DNA of 8,947 nt from Planctomycetaceae bacterium (GCA_012965455.1 DTSG01000223.1:3739-12685), one strand, 5' to 3'; positions 1 through 7,310 are shown, numbered from the stretch's first letter. Notes: generated by a model not told the origin, from the letters alone. Translations and numbers: made by a program.

Positions 1-1502
1 CCCGCAGTATTCGCCAGCGATTACTCTCTTCTTCCTTAACGATGCTATCCATGGCGATGGGTGTTACGTTAGTTGTTGCTGTGTTGGCGATTTTTGGTGT
101 TGTGCAGAAGTCATTCGATGCAAATGCAACGCTCGGCTACAACGTTGTTGTGGGCGCCAAAGGTGGGAAGTTGCAACTTACCTTGAATTCAGTGTTTTAC
201 TTGAGTCAACCGATCGAAAATGTGCCTTATGAATACTATCTAGAATTTAAAACGCAAGAATTTCGTTTTCAAGAATATCAAGGGTCGTACTCCTTTAAGG
301 CAATTGGGCAACAACAGGCGACTCGGCAAACATTGGCTGTCAGCACGCTGGCTTCCTCTGGGCCATTAGCTGGGCTTTTGGGTTTAGTCGCTGATACGAC
401 GTTGCAAAATGAGATGGATACGATGTTCCCGTGGAATCGTCCTGGCAAATATAAAGCGTATACAAATTTTGTCATACCACTTTGTTTGGGTGATTACTTT
501 GGTCCCTACCGGGTGGTTGGCACGACGCCGGATATGTTTAATTTGTTGCGGCATGGTAGCGCCGCTGAAGAACCGTATGCGATGCAAGGTAATGGTCGTA
601 ATATTGAGAACTTCAGCGAGCAGCATGGGTATTTTGAAGCGGTGGTGGGATCTGTGGTGGCCCGAGATCGTAATGTGAAACTGGGCGACAGAATTAACCC
701 CTCGCACGGATCTGAAGAAGGTGATTCACACGCGACCGAGTTTACGGTGGTTGGAATTCTTGAGCCAACAGGTACTCCTAATGATCGAGCGGTCTTTATC
801 AATATGGAAGGCTTCTATCGCATGTCCGATCATGCGAAGCCATTAGAAAACGAAGATCCATATGGTACTGACCAACAAGGACACAAAATTACTGACTCAG
901 ATTATCGGTTGCCTGTTGAGAAGCGTGAGGTGACTGCCATGTTGGTTAATATGGATCCAATTTTTTCAGTAGGTGTCGAGAATGCGATAAATGAAGGTCC
1001 AGCGGCACAAGCTGTCTATCCAGTGCTGGAAATACGACGATTGCTCGATGTGTTTGTGACGCCCGTGAAAGTATTGCTGTTGGTACTGACGGTGATGATT
1101 TGTGTCGTGTCCGGGCTCAGCATCTTGATCAGCATCTATAACTCGATGAATGACCGCCGCGGAGAAATTGCGGTGTTGCGAGCACTCGGTGCGCGACGCT
1201 TAACGGTTTATGGAATTGTCTCGCTAGAGTCGCTAATTCTTTCGGTGACCGGAGGTTTGTTTGGGTTTTTGATTGGACATGGGTTGATAGCGATGAGTAG
1301 CCCCTTTGTCGAAGCACGCACAGGTGTCCGGTTGGGGTTCTTTGATTTCGCTCCACCCCTGCCGATTGCGATTCCGTATTTGAATCAGATCTCACCGGAG
1401 ATACTTTTAATTCCCGGTCTCGTTGTTTTGGCAGTCGTCGTGGGCTTTATTCCGGCATATAGTGCTTATCGTACGGACGTTGCTAAGTCGCTGGGAAAAT
1501 AA
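1..1502 (+). CDS. ABC transporter permease, FtsX/MacB (LolE-like) family, 5'-truncated by the window
   Basis: Inner-membrane permease of the MacB/LolE type, a family that couples cytoplasmic ATP hydrolysis to work on envelope substrates rather than classic import. The frame is open from base 3 with no stop, and the residues before the first ATG (base 42) read RSIRQRLLSSSLT, the usual cytoplasmic lead into the first membrane helix of this family, so the true start lies upstream. Of 499 visible residues, about 12-35 form helix 1. A large soluble periplasmic domain follows, and the last ~155 residues form an FtsX domain with three hydrophobic segments and the hallmark cytoplasmic loop NDRRGEIAVLRALGARR (near 1149-1199). 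The gene ends at TAA. The partner ATPase is not in the window and would be expected just upstream. The substrate is unknown; the neighbouring DUF3299-like genes hint at metal- or thiol-related work. The family call is firm, the role is not. Confidence 0.9.
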   Translation, partial: RSIRQRLLSSSLTMLSMAMGVTLVVAVLAIFGVVQKSFDANATLGYNVVVGAKGGKLQLTLNSVFYLSQPIENVPYEYYLEFKTQEFRFQEYQGSYSFKAIGQQQATRQTLAVSTLASSGPLAGLLGLVADTTLQNEMDTMFPWNRPGKYKAYTNFVIPLCLGDYFGPYRVVGTTPDMFNLLRHGSAAEEPYAMQGNGRNIENFSEQHGYFEAVVGSVVARDRNVKLGDRINPSHGSEEGDSHATEFTVVGILEPTGTPNDRAVFINMEGFYRMSDHAKPLENEDPYGTDQQGHKITDSDYRLPVEKREVTAMLVNMDPIFSVGVENAINEGPAAQAVYPVLEIRRLLDVFVTPVKVLLLVLTVMICVVSGLSILISIYNSMNDRRGEIAVLRALGARRLTVYGIVSLESLILSVTGGLFGFLIGHGLIAMSSPFVEARTGVRLGFFDFAPPLPIAIPYLNQISPEILLIPGLVVLAVVVGFIPAYSAYRTDVAKSLGK

Positions 1503-1605
1503 TTCCGCATCATCTTTTTTCGCTCTTTATGTGGTAGCATACGCTTTTTATTCCCTATCTACCCTACTTATACTAGTTTTCTGCAGCTAGTCAGAGTTTT
1601 AGTCA

Positions 1606-1635
1606 TTGAATCAAATGACTTTAGTGATGTACGAT
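1606..1635 (+). promoter_or_regulatory. Possible sigma-70-like promoter before the CPFC/HEAT gene
   Basis: In the 218-base gap after the permease gene, TTGAAT (1606-1611) and TACGAT (1630-1635) are separated by 18 bases in AT-rich sequence, roughly 85 bases before the chosen start at 1721. Both hexamers are imperfect, and planctomycete promoters are poorly characterised, so this is only a candidate. I see no convincing terminator or known operator in the rest of the gap; a short ACGATA direct repeat (1631, 1644) may be chance. Confidence 0.15.
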
Positions 1636-1720
1636 ATTGAATGACGATACAATAATGAGTGCTGCTTTCTAATTGCAGTGGTCATAATAACGGTTGCAAC
1701 TTCGTTTTTGGGGTGATGTG

Positions 1721-3199
1721 ATGAGACGGTTAACGAGTTATTTTCTGGGCTTAGCATTAGTGTTTGCTGGCAACATGGTGGCAACGGCTTGTCCATTTTG
1801 CGCTGCAACAACTCAAACCTTTACCGAAGAGATGTCGGCTATGGATTCGGTTGTCTTTGCCGAGCTTGTAAAGCTACCTCCGCCGATTAAACCGGGTACT
1901 CGATTAGAAGAAGGCCAAGAGATTCCGCGCGCATCGTTCAAGATTGTCAAATCAGTCAAAGGTTCCGATCTCGTTAAAATCGGTCAGATGATAGAAGCGA
2001 TCTATTTTGGAGAAGCAAAGATTGGTTCAGTGTTTTTGGTGATGGGTGTCGATCCTCCCAATGTCGCTTGGTCCACCCCGCTACAAGTATCAGCGATCAC
2101 ACAAGCATACATCGAAGAGCTACCGAATTTGCCGACCGATGCAGTCAAGCGTCTTGTATATTTTCAAAAGTACTTGGAGCACAAAGAAGAAGCTTTGGCA
2201 CGAGATGCTTATGATGAATTTGCTAAGACACCTTACGAAGTCATTCGAGCGCTTAAGTCGAACATGAATCACGACCAATTGGTGACTTGGGTATCCGACG
2301 AAAACATACCGGCGAGCCGTCGTCGATTGTATTTAACGCTTTTGGGTATTTGTGGTACGCAAGATGATTTACCGATGCTTGAGACATTGTTGAAATCTGG
2401 AGAGCGACGTAAGAAAGCTGGACTTGACGCTTTGATTGGTTGCTATCTGACGCTGCGAGGCGCAGAGGGCATGCCGCTGATTGAAGATTTATTTATCAAG
2501 AACAAAAAATCCGAGTATGCCGATACTTACGCAGCGATCATGGCATTACGTTTTCATGGTACTGAGTCTGACGTGATTCCACGCAAGCGAATCCTGGAAG
2601 CAATGCGATATATGTTGGAGCGCCCACAGTTGGCGGATTTGGTGATTCCCGACCTGGCTCGCTGGGAAGACTGGAGCCAAGTTGATCGCTTGGTTAAGTT
2701 ATTTAAGGATGCTGATGAGCAGACGAGCTGGGTTCGAGTACCAGTTGTGAATTACTTACGACAATGCCCGTTACCGGCCGCAAAAGAGCAAATCAAAAAA
2801 TTAGAGAAGATCGACCCAGCAGCGATTAAACGCGCAAACACGTTTTTCCCAATTGGCCCTTCAGGTGGGAATCGAGGTGGCGAGACGGTACCAAAAAGTT
2901 CGAGTTTGCAACGCACTAACGAGGTGTTTGTGTCAACTCAGATTCTGATTAACGATGAACAGTTTGATGATGAGGAATCAGATTCAAGTTCGATTGATAC
3001 AGTCCAAGACACAGCTATTCCAACAAATCGCCGGGGGGCACCACTGCAACCTCGTCTGGAGGCATCCACAGGTAAAATTTCTCGGGCCGCAGCGGCGGCT
3101 ACAGATTCGAACCTTTGGTACGCTTTGGGCGTACCATTTCTAGCGGGTTTAGGATTGTTGTTTATCCAATATCGCATCATGACTGGGACTAACGATTAG
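1721..3199 (+). CDS. Exported CPFC-motif protein with HEAT-like helical repeats and C-terminal membrane anchor
   Basis: Conserved-hypothetical-type protein of 492 residues; I cannot name an activity. ATG 1721 is preferred over an in-frame TTG at 1694 because it puts a clean signal peptide at the N terminus (MRR, then a hydrophobic stretch to about residue 22) with GGGGTGA just upstream. Cleavage after ATA would leave C24-P-F-C27 at the mature N terminus; the -3 position is Ala, so it is a poor lipobox. Residues ~30-170 form a mixed domain, and ~180-370 are helical and look like HEAT-type repeats. A low-complexity acidic/serine linker (about 385-460, with a DDEESDSSS run) follows. One membrane helix (about 465-484, LWYALGVPFLAGLGLLF) ends the protein with a short polar tail. 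Most of the chain should be extracytoplasmic. The position between an ABC permease and DUF3299-like proteins suggests an accessory or scaffold role in the same envelope process. The CxxC could bind metal or be redox-active; this is inference. Confidence 0.8.
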   Translation: MRRLTSYFLGLALVFAGNMVATACPFCAATTQTFTEEMSAMDSVVFAELVKLPPPIKPGTRLEEGQEIPRASFKIVKSVKGSDLVKIGQMIEAIYFGEAKIGSVFLVMGVDPPNVAWSTPLQVSAITQAYIEELPNLPTDAVKRLVYFQKYLEHKEEALARDAYDEFAKTPYEVIRALKSNMNHDQLVTWVSDENIPASRRRLYLTLLGICGTQDDLPMLETLLKSGERRKKAGLDALIGCYLTLRGAEGMPLIEDLFIKNKKSEYADTYAAIMALRFHGTESDVIPRKRILEAMRYMLERPQLADLVIPDLARWEDWSQVDRLVKLFKDADEQTSWVRVPVVNYLRQCPLPAAKEQIKKLEKIDPAAIKRANTFFPIGPSGGNRGGETVPKSSSLQRTNEVFVSTQILINDEQFDDEESDSSSIDTVQDTAIPTNRRGAPLQPRLEASTGKISRAAAAATDSNLWYALGVPFLAGLGLLFIQYRIMTGTND

Positions 3200-3316
3200 T
3201 CGCGAAGTGTGTGGAAAAGGGCAATTGTAGCGGTTGCGCGGGTAGAAATCCTGTGCTGCGATACCAATCAGAAAACGGTTTGGTCGCACGTCTGAAGCAG
3301 CGCCAATAATTGATAG

Positions 3317-3354
3317 AACGCCGCGCGGCGGTTGTCCTTTTATTTTTATTTTTT
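3317..3354 (+). other. 12-bp perfect GC palindrome followed by a T-rich stretch
   Basis: CGCCGCGCGGCG (3319-3330) is its own reverse complement. With a bulged G it extends to a weak 6-bp stem around a GCGC loop. A T-rich stretch begins about 7 bases later (3338-3354), and the start codon follows at 3368. It could be a weak terminator or attenuator between the HEAT-type gene and the first DUF3299-like gene, or a protein-binding site. The gap before the T run and the short stem argue against a standard intrinsic terminator. The rest of the 168-base gap shows nothing I recognise. Confidence 0.3.
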
Positions 3355-3367
3355 AAAGAGAAGCAAC

Positions 3368-4120
3368 ATGGCTGAAGATAGTCTGTTTAATGATAGCCCG
3401 GAAGATCAAGACCCTGATGAACAGGTTTTTCAGTCACCAGGAGTGCATCAAGATCTGGTTCAATATCGATCGGTAAGCAAATCGGCTGTTGTCGCGATCG
3501 CTGTGAGTATTGTGAGCTTGCTCGCAATTCTCGATTTTAGTTTTTGGTGGTTTTTACCCGCCACCGGTGTCGTGCTTGGCTCGGTAGCACTGCGAGTAAC
3601 CACTCGATTTGAACAGCACATTTCAGGTAAGCGTCTAGCGCTCGCTGGCTTTGCTTTGAATACCACGATTCTCGTCGTGGGTGGTACGTTGTTCACGATC
3701 GAATACCTGACCGAAGTACCTGATGGATATCAACGGATCAGTTTTTATACGTTAGATGCGGAAGGTGTCAGCACGGCGAATCCGATTTCGCAAGAGATTT
3801 ATGCACTTAAGGATAACAAAGTATTTATCAAGGGTTATATTCACCCAGGCGTAAACGGGCTGGGCCGGATTCAAAGGTTTGTGTTGGTTGGTGACCTGAA
3901 AACGTGTTGTTTTGGAGGTCAACCAAAACCGTGGGACATGGTAGAAGTTGCCTTAAAAAAAGAGCATCATTTGAGTTACGACATGAAAGTGCACAAGCTT
4001 TGGGGTAAAATGGATATTGGCAGTGGCGGCCACATAGCGGTAGGCAGTACCAAAGAGGTAACTGGCGACGTTGCACTGCAAGGTGGTTACTATGCAATTG
4101 ACGCGGATGGAGTGAAGTAG
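3368..4120 (+). CDS. DUF4190-like membrane region fused to a DUF3299-like domain (CCFG motif)
   Basis: Membrane protein of 250 residues, function unknown. ATG 3368 is preferred over an in-frame TTG at 3332 because the purine-rich AAAGAGAAG precedes it and the TTG version only adds translated leader. Layout: an acidic cytoplasmic tail (1-35, many D/E); three hydrophobic segments (about 38-55, 57-75 and 91-112) with the glycine-rich pattern and GKRLALAGFALN stretch typical of DUF4190; then a soluble domain (about 115-250). That domain matches the DUF3299 pattern: a VFIKGYIHP strand, an RFVLVGD strand, a double cysteine in CCFGGQP (C180, C181), a WDMVEVAL strand, and a final VTGDVAL strand leading to YYAID. 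The topology suggests the DUF3299-like part is outside the inner membrane. The next gene encodes a second, exported version of this domain. The adjacent cysteines invite metal or thiol chemistry, but no activity can be assigned. Confidence 0.8.
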   Translation: MAEDSLFNDSPEDQDPDEQVFQSPGVHQDLVQYRSVSKSAVVAIAVSIVSLLAILDFSFWWFLPATGVVLGSVALRVTTRFEQHISGKRLALAGFALNTTILVVGGTLFTIEYLTEVPDGYQRISFYTLDAEGVSTANPISQEIYALKDNKVFIKGYIHPGVNGLGRIQRFVLVGDLKTCCFGGQPKPWDMVEVALKKEHHLSYDMKVHKLWGKMDIGSGGHIAVGSTKEVTGDVALQGGYYAIDADGVK

Positions 4121-4147
4121 TGAAATAGTGAAGTCGTATCAAAGGAC

Positions 4148-4152
4148 AGGAG
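4148..4152 (+). promoter_or_regulatory. Ribosome binding site AGGAG deciding the start at 4161
   Basis: A good AGGAG lies 8 bases before ATG 4161, supporting that start over an in-frame GTG at 4128. The GTG version would place extra charged and polar residues ahead of the signal peptide. Confidence 0.7.
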
Positions 4153-4160
4153 TTAGGCAA

Positions 4161-4619
4161 ATGAAGGCAAGACGCATTTTATTGATGGCATGTTGCCTTG
4201 CAGTTCTTTCAGCAAATGCTGTGCTGGGGCAGAAGGTCGACAAGAAACGCTTGAAGGACATTTCCTTTGACGACGTTAAGTTCGACATTGTGAAGGGCGC
4301 ACCTTTCAAACGGTCGATGTTGACGAAAGAAATTGAGGCCATGGACGGTCAATTGATTCGTGTGCGGGGGTACATGTTGCCGAGTTTCCAACAATCGGGA
4401 ATCAAGAAGTTTGTTCTAGTGCGTGACAATATGGAATGCTGTTTTGGACCTGGGGCAGCGATATTCGATTGTATTATTGTCGAGATGCAAGGTTCCTCAT
4501 CAGCATCCTTTTCAGTGCGTCCGCTAGCCGTGGAAGGCATTTTTACAGTCTCGGAATTCAAAGGACCTGATGGCAAACATCTTTCGGTCTACGCTATCAA
4601 AGGCCGTAGCGTGAAATAG
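4161..4619 (+). CDS. Exported DUF3299-like protein (CCFG motif)
   Basis: Small exported protein of 152 residues, function unknown. A signal peptide is clear: MKARR, a hydrophobic core to about residue 20, and a likely cut after ANAVLG. The mature part has a charged lead (24-60) and then the DUF3299-like core: IRVRGYMLP (66-74), KKFVLVRD (82-89), CCFGPGA with C93 and C94, a DCIIVEM strand (103-109), then VEGIFTVSEF and a closing YAIKG. It aligns motif by motif with the C-terminal domain encoded just upstream (GYxxP, then FVLVxD, four residues, CCFG), so the two are paralogous domains in tandem. The start lies 40 bases after the previous stop, fitting one transcript. Classical DUF3299 proteins have a Cys followed by a proline-rich loop where this one has CCFG, so a subfamily shift is possible. 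Probably periplasmic, cooperating with the membrane-bound paralogue; that is inferred from context. Confidence 0.8.
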   Translation: MKARRILLMACCLAVLSANAVLGQKVDKKRLKDISFDDVKFDIVKGAPFKRSMLTKEIEAMDGQLIRVRGYMLPSFQQSGIKKFVLVRDNMECCFGPGAAIFDCIIVEMQGSSSASFSVRPLAVEGIFTVSEFKGPDGKHLSVYAIKGRSVK

Positions 4620-4670
4620 GGATGGGCTCGCGTGGTCTCCCGCTGTTAGACAATCTAAAAGAGAAATGTT

Positions 4671-5840
4671 ATGACTATTAAGACATGGGTAATTTCGGAT
4701 ACAGAGAGCGCGGAACATCTTGAATCGCTTGCCGTTACTTCTGACAATTTATTGGACACGCCGGCTAAATTTTCAATCATCAAAAAGACACTACGCGGCG
4801 GGTTAAGCGATGGTGTTGAGGTATTGCAAGTCAATAACGGGAAATTACAGTTCGATCTATTGTTGACTAGAGGAATGAGTCTAGCATCAGCAACGATTGG
4901 CGAGGTGAAGTTTGGTTGGCAGTCACCGGTTCGCGGACCGGTACATCCGAAGTTTGTGAACCTGCATGAACCCAGTGGTTTAGGTTGGCTCGATGGCTTC
5001 GACGAAATGATGGTTCGTTGTGGTCTCGAAAGCAACGGTGCGCCAGAGTTTGATTCTGAAACCAATAATCTAAAATATTGTGTGCATGGCCGCATTGGTA
5101 ATAAACCGGCGGATCAAGTTGTCGTGACGGTTGATACTCAAGCGGAAACAATTTCGATCAAAGCAGTCGTCGTTGAAGTCCGGTTTCATCTGTTCAAAGT
5201 CGCACTGGAAACTACGATCGTAACACGGTTTAACGACGACGCTCTGCAGATTCACGACACAATTAGAAATCTATCTGCTAGTCCGACTGCAGCCCAAGTG
5301 CTTTATCACTGTAACTATGGTGAGCCACTGCTTGGTGATGGGGCACAAGTCATCGTTCCGATCAAAGAATTGGTTCCTCGTAATGATCATGCGGCTGCTG
5401 GCATGCCAAATTGGTCGCGTTACGATGCTCCGAAAACAGGTTTTGAAGAACAAGTTTATTTTTTGACTCTGCTCGGTGATGCCGCGGGCGACACGGAGGT
5501 GTTACTCAAAAATGCTCAGAGCACTCAAGGTGTTAATCTGGTGTATAACGTCAATCAGCTTCCTTGTTTTTCTATGTGGAAAAATACTACCGCGATTGAA
5601 GATGGTTACGTGACAGGTATTGAACCAGGAACGAACTATCCTAATCCTCGCTCGTTTGAAGCAACTCATGGTCGAGAAATATCACTACCGGGAAATTCGT
5701 CTTCACAGCTTGATTTAACGATGCGGTTTCTAGTGGACGCTATGCAAATCGACGCTACCGAAAAACGGATTGCTGTGCTCCAAGGGAGCCAACAGCCCAT
5801 CATCCATACCACACCACAAGCTGATTGGTGTGCGCCGTAG
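4671..5840 (+). CDS. DUF4432 family protein, aldose 1-epimerase (galactose mutarotase) superfamily
   Basis: Cytoplasmic sugar-binding enzyme of 389 residues with no signal peptide; probably interconverts anomers of, or otherwise acts on, a sugar or sugar derivative. Family features seen in order: LLTRGMSLASA (64-74), GWQSPVRGPVHPKFV (82-96), VHGRIGNKPA (138-147), LYHCNYGEPLLGDG (211-224), MWKNTTAIEDGYVTGIEPGT (302-321) and a late GRE..LPGNSS segment. By analogy with mutarotases, H139, H213 and E318 are the likely catalytic or binding residues. The length is normal for DUF4432. The start at ATG 4671 follows a purine-rich AAAAGAGAAA, 51 bases after the preceding stop. It opens a run of four sugar-metabolism genes and belongs functionally with those, not with the envelope genes upstream. 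The substrate is unknown; DUF4432 members have few characterised examples. Confidence 0.85.
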   Translation: MTIKTWVISDTESAEHLESLAVTSDNLLDTPAKFSIIKKTLRGGLSDGVEVLQVNNGKLQFDLLLTRGMSLASATIGEVKFGWQSPVRGPVHPKFVNLHEPSGLGWLDGFDEMMVRCGLESNGAPEFDSETNNLKYCVHGRIGNKPADQVVVTVDTQAETISIKAVVVEVRFHLFKVALETTIVTRFNDDALQIHDTIRNLSASPTAAQVLYHCNYGEPLLGDGAQVIVPIKELVPRNDHAAAGMPNWSRYDAPKTGFEEQVYFLTLLGDAAGDTEVLLKNAQSTQGVNLVYNVNQLPCFSMWKNTTAIEDGYVTGIEPGTNYPNPRSFEATHGREISLPGNSSSQLDLTMRFLVDAMQIDATEKRIAVLQGSQQPIIHTTPQADWCAP

Positions 5841-5909
5841 GGGATGATTTCCGAACACGGTAAATCCATCTTTCCCCTAGACCCCAAATCATAGGTCCCT
5901 CGCTAGGGG
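5838..5909 (+). other. Overlapping inverted repeats after the DUF4432 gene
   Basis: CCCCTAG (5874-5880) can pair with CTAGGGG (5903-5909), with an extra GACC/GGTC pairing inside. The same arm, read as TCCCCTA (5873-5879), can pair instead with TAGGGGA (5838-5844), which includes the stop codon. The two folds exclude each other. No T run follows, so it is not a standard intrinsic terminator. It may stabilise the transcript end, attenuate, or be chance. Confidence 0.3.
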
Positions 5910-5964
5910 GGACGACGTTTCACTTTCTCTATAGTAGAATGAACGGCTGGAAAAGTGTTGCCTT

Positions 5965-5991
5965 GATTTAGCAGATTTAGCAGATTTAGCA
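5965..5991 (+). repeat. Three tandem copies of a 9-bp repeat (GATTTAGCA)
   Basis: GATTTAGCA occurs three times head to tail with no mismatch, 29 bases before the start codon of the cupin gene. It lies in the 180-base gap between two sugar genes, most likely in the untranslated leader. It may be a slippage-prone microsatellite-like element or repeated binding sites; nothing in the sequence decides between these. Confidence 0.85.
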
Positions 5992-6020
5992 GTGAAAGCC
6001 AGTAGAAAGGGCTTTGTTTC

Positions 6021-7271
6021 ATGTCGGTAGAAGAGAATTTGGTTTCGGATAATGTTTCAGGGATTCTAGATAGTGCATTAGATGCCGGTGAAGGCTTGCT
6101 GCGATTGACTCCAACTTGGGTGCCGCGTAGCTTCCTCCATCCAGGACGGCGATTACGCCTGCATACCGATGACTTGTACGCATATGGTGCGGACCGTGGT
6201 GGTATCGATGAACGCTGGTTTGGTTCGACTACCGAAGCGGCTAATGAAGGCCGCGTCTGGCACGAAGGGCTTAGTTTCTGCTCGTTCGAAGACAAAACAT
6301 TTCTATTACGAGACGCAGTTAGCGAAGCTGGCAGTCGAGTTATTGGCTCTACAATCTACGACAAGTATGATCGCTGGCCCATTTACTCTAAGTTCTTTGA
6401 CAACATGGGGCCCATCCCTCACCATATGCATCAACGATTTGAAGATGCCGAGTTAGTTGGCCAAGAGGGCAAGCCCGAGAGCTATTACTTTGCCCCGCAA
6501 TACAACAACGTTGACAATAATTTCAGCTATACCTTTATGGGACTCGAACCCGGCACGACCAAAGCTCAAGTTCGCAAGTGCTTGGAAGATTGGAACAAAG
6601 GTGACAATGGTATCCTAGATTTGTCCAAGGCTTATCGTTTGAAACGCGGTACTGGCTGGCTCATTCCACCAGGCGTCTTGCACGCTCCAGGTTCTCTGTG
6701 TACTTACGAACCACAGTGGGGCAGCGATGTCTTTGGTATGTTCCAATCGATCGTGGAAGGTCGATATGTTCCTTGGTCATTGCTCGTGAAAGATATGCCC
6801 GAAGAAAAGCATCAGGATTTAGATTTCATCATGGGGCAACTCGACTGGGAAAAAAATATTGATCCTAACTTTAAGGACAGTAACTACCTTGAACCGATCG
6901 TTGATCCTGAGAAAAGTGGCGTTGGCTATACCGATCGCTGGATTGTGTATGGAACGGTTGATAGTAAACAACTCTTCAGTGCCAAAGAACTTACCATCGC
7001 TCCGGGGGCAAAATGTACGCTGCAGGATCCTGGTGCTAGTAGCTGGATTACTACTCAAGGTAAAGGTCGCATTGGATCAATGGCATTACAAACTCCGGCT
7101 TTGATTCGTTTTGGTGAGCATACTGAAGACGAAGTTTTTATTACTCACGAAGCAGCGACATGCGGCGTGGAAATTGAAAACACCGGTGCCGAAGACCTAG
7201 TAGGCTTGCGTTACTTTGGGCCTGATGTCCACGCGAATCTTCCCGTTATGGGCGCCTACAAGAATAGCTAA
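6021..7271 (+). CDS. Cupin-fold protein with phosphomannose-isomerase-like metal site
   Basis: Cytoplasmic protein of 416 residues, probably a metal-dependent sugar or sugar-phosphate isomerase. The central cupin (about 100-250) shows IPHHMHQ (H134, H135, H137), KPESYYF (E153) and GWLIPPGVLHAPGS (H221). These match the order and spacing style of the QxH, KPE and PxGxxHA motifs that hold zinc in type I phosphomannose isomerases; the ligands are probably H135, H137, E153 and H221. A second beta-rich cupin-like half (about 300-405) includes ELTIAPGAKCTL and a VFITHEAA segment but no full His set. The N-terminal ~95 residues, with TPTWVPRSFLHPGRRLRLH, are an extension before the metal site. ATG 6021 follows GAAAGGG at 9 bases spacing. 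The neighbours (mutarotase-like, TIM-barrel epimerase, oxidoreductase) support a step in sugar catabolism. It may instead be a non-phosphorylated sugar isomerase; true mannose-6-phosphate specificity is not shown. Confidence 0.8.
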   Translation: MSVEENLVSDNVSGILDSALDAGEGLLRLTPTWVPRSFLHPGRRLRLHTDDLYAYGADRGGIDERWFGSTTEAANEGRVWHEGLSFCSFEDKTFLLRDAVSEAGSRVIGSTIYDKYDRWPIYSKFFDNMGPIPHHMHQRFEDAELVGQEGKPESYYFAPQYNNVDNNFSYTFMGLEPGTTKAQVRKCLEDWNKGDNGILDLSKAYRLKRGTGWLIPPGVLHAPGSLCTYEPQWGSDVFGMFQSIVEGRYVPWSLLVKDMPEEKHQDLDFIMGQLDWEKNIDPNFKDSNYLEPIVDPEKSGVGYTDRWIVYGTVDSKQLFSAKELTIAPGAKCTLQDPGASSWITTQGKGRIGSMALQTPALIRFGEHTEDEVFITHEAATCGVEIENTGAEDLVGLRYFGPDVHANLPVMGAYKNS

Positions 7272-7310
7272 CAATCAAAACGGCAATCCGAAAAGATTTC
7301 ATTTTACGAC

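Noticed and set aside
42..44. ATG at 42 as the true start of the permease
   Set aside because: The frame is open to the window edge, and the upstream codons give a typical family lead-in; starting at 42 would cut into membrane helix 1.
1694..1720. TTG start for the CPFC/HEAT-type protein
   Set aside because: It would add nine residues before an otherwise clean signal peptide; ATG 1721 fits better.
1503..1720. Small gene or RNA in the 218-base gap after the permease gene
   Set aside because: No start with a ribosome binding site and a sensible product, and no convincing hairpin plus T run; only a weak promoter-like pair was found.
4655..5095. Minus-strand open frame of 146 codons opposite the start of the DUF4432 gene
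   Set aside because: It lies fully opposite a well-supported family member, and its translation shows no domain, membrane or signal features; a shadow frame.
5903..6295. Minus-strand open frame of 130 codons with an LLNLLNLLN stretch
   Set aside because: The leucine repeat is only the 9-bp DNA repeat read backwards, and the rest is antisense to the cupin gene start.
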